Shown here one piece after another: positions 6,266 through 6,585 of a stretch of DNA of 6,585 bases; positions within the stretch are counted from its first letter, which is position 1; each line of letters begins with the position of its first letter. Under the pieces are notes generated by a model, which saw only the letters and a list, made by a program, of their open reading frames with translations, did no database searches and was not told where the DNA came from. Origin of the DNA: an uncultured Clostridia bacterium. Its GTDB lineage: Bacteria; Bacillota_A; Clostridia; TANB77; CAG-508. The DNA is taken from assembly GCA_947369305.1 (NCBI GenBank), contig CANBLA010000055.1:1-6585 (forward strand). Direction: 5' to 3'. The position numbers were made by a program, and so were the translations under genes.

Positions 6266-6294
6266 ATTATACTATGTTTTCTTTGCGCTGTCAA
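6266..6294 (-). promoter_or_regulatory. Perfect-consensus SigA promoter of the 205-aa gene
   Basis: On the minus strand there is TTGACA (6289-6294), exactly 17 bp, then TATAAT (6266-6271): both hexamers are full consensus with optimal spacing. Transcription should start near 6259, giving a leader of about 43 nt. Confidence 0.92.
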
Positions 6295-6303
6295 CTTTAC
6301 GGC

Positions 6304-6349
6304 TTGAAGCCCCCCATTGTTTTATTCAATAAACAATAGGAGGCTTCAA
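6304..6349 (-). terminator. Long hairpin between two unknown genes, possible terminator
   Basis: The arms 6331-6349 and 6304-6322 form an uninterrupted 19-bp stem in minus-strand RNA, with two G-U pairs (6312/6341 and 6315/6338) and an 8-nt loop. In plus-strand RNA those two pairs would be C-A mismatches, so the structure is matched to the minus strand. It starts 4 nt after the stop codon of the upstream gene, as a terminator would, but no U-tract follows. Rho-dependent termination, RNA processing or 3'-end protection are alternatives. The next promoter's -35 begins 9 nt beyond it. Confidence 0.55.
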
Positions 6350-6353
6350 AATA

Positions 6354-6585
6354 CTATGATATTTTGTTTTTTAAATCTGCCAAACATAAACCTTCGATAT
6401 ATGTCAGCTGTTTCTTTGAAGATAACATATCAATTACACTTTTTAAGACCTTTATTTTTCCAGATTCAATCATCAAATCCATCATTTCAATTTGCTCAAC
6501 CTGTGACAGATGACGACCATACAACTCATTAATCTCATTATTTTCCAAAATTCCAAATAAAATATCTTTCTTTTCTTCTTTTTCC
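6354..6585 (-). CDS. C-terminal part of an unrecognised gene, cut by the window edge
   Basis: An open frame enters from the right edge and ends at TAG (6354-6356), giving 76 visible residues. I do not recognise it. The visible part is helical and charged, starting EKEEKKDILFGI and ending ADLKNKIS, with the amphipathic stretch KVLKSVIDMLSSKKQLTYIE in between. One cysteine is present and no membrane segment. A TTG at 6546-6548 has no ribosome binding site and coding-like sequence continues upstream of it, so the true start lies outside the window. A minus-strand hairpin follows the stop after 4 nt. Its composition resembles the 205-aa gene downstream, but I find no convincing alignment between them. 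Confidence 0.65.
   Translation of the reverse strand, partial: EKEEKKDILFGILENNEINELYGRHLSQVEQIEMMDLMIESGKIKVLKSVIDMLSSKKQLTYIEGLCLADLKNKIS

Noticed and set aside
6217..6294. Longer N-termini of the 205-aa protein starting at TTG 6294 or ATG 6267
   Set aside because: They overlap the -35 and -10 elements of the consensus promoter, so would not be transcribed from it.
6116..6532. Two plus-strand frames opposite the unknown genes at the right end
   Set aside because: They run antisense across a consensus promoter and hairpin and have no translation signals; the minus-strand frames have better composition and punctuation.

Overview
The window comes from an AT-rich bacterium (by eye about one-third G+C) that uses the standard code, strong AGGAGG-type ribosome binding sites and U-tailed intrinsic terminators. 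These traits, with the gene families present, suggest a Bacillota/Clostridia genome. The left end is a sequencing-library artefact: bases 1-46 are an Illumina P7-side adapter with an 8-nt index, so this is the raw end of a short-read, possibly metagenomic, contig. Genomic sequence starts at about base 47.

Every gene I can support lies on the minus strand, so transcription runs from right to left. From the right: (1) 6354-6585, the 3' end of an unrecognised gene cut by the window edge; (2) a 19-bp hairpin at 6304-6349, then a perfect-consensus promoter and an unrecognised 205-aa helical protein with a TTG start (5599-6216) and its own terminator; (3) pnp, polyribonucleotide phosphorylase (3287-5392), with its own promoter, a roughly 110-nt structured leader and a terminator; (4) a membrane-embedded family 2 glycosyltransferase with the QxxRW signature of processive polysaccharide synthases (1815-3041), also with its own promoter and terminator; (5) a two-gene operon made of an IscU/NifU-like Fe-S scaffold protein (899-1591) and a GGGtGRT-family protein (47-857). 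The last gene is cut off at its C-terminus by the adapter junction.

The units look independent, and the promoter/terminator punctuation is unusually clean. Four promoters are visible, each with exactly 17 bp between the -35 and -10 elements. Functionally the window mixes RNA turnover (PNPase), envelope or exopolysaccharide synthesis (GT2), a specialised Fe-S-related pair, and two genes of unknown function. I see no mobile element, CRISPR array, tRNA or rRNA. The points most worth following are the Fe-S scaffold/GGGtGRT pair with dyads around its promoter, the nested stems in the pnp leader, and the unrecognised TTG-start gene behind a consensus promoter.
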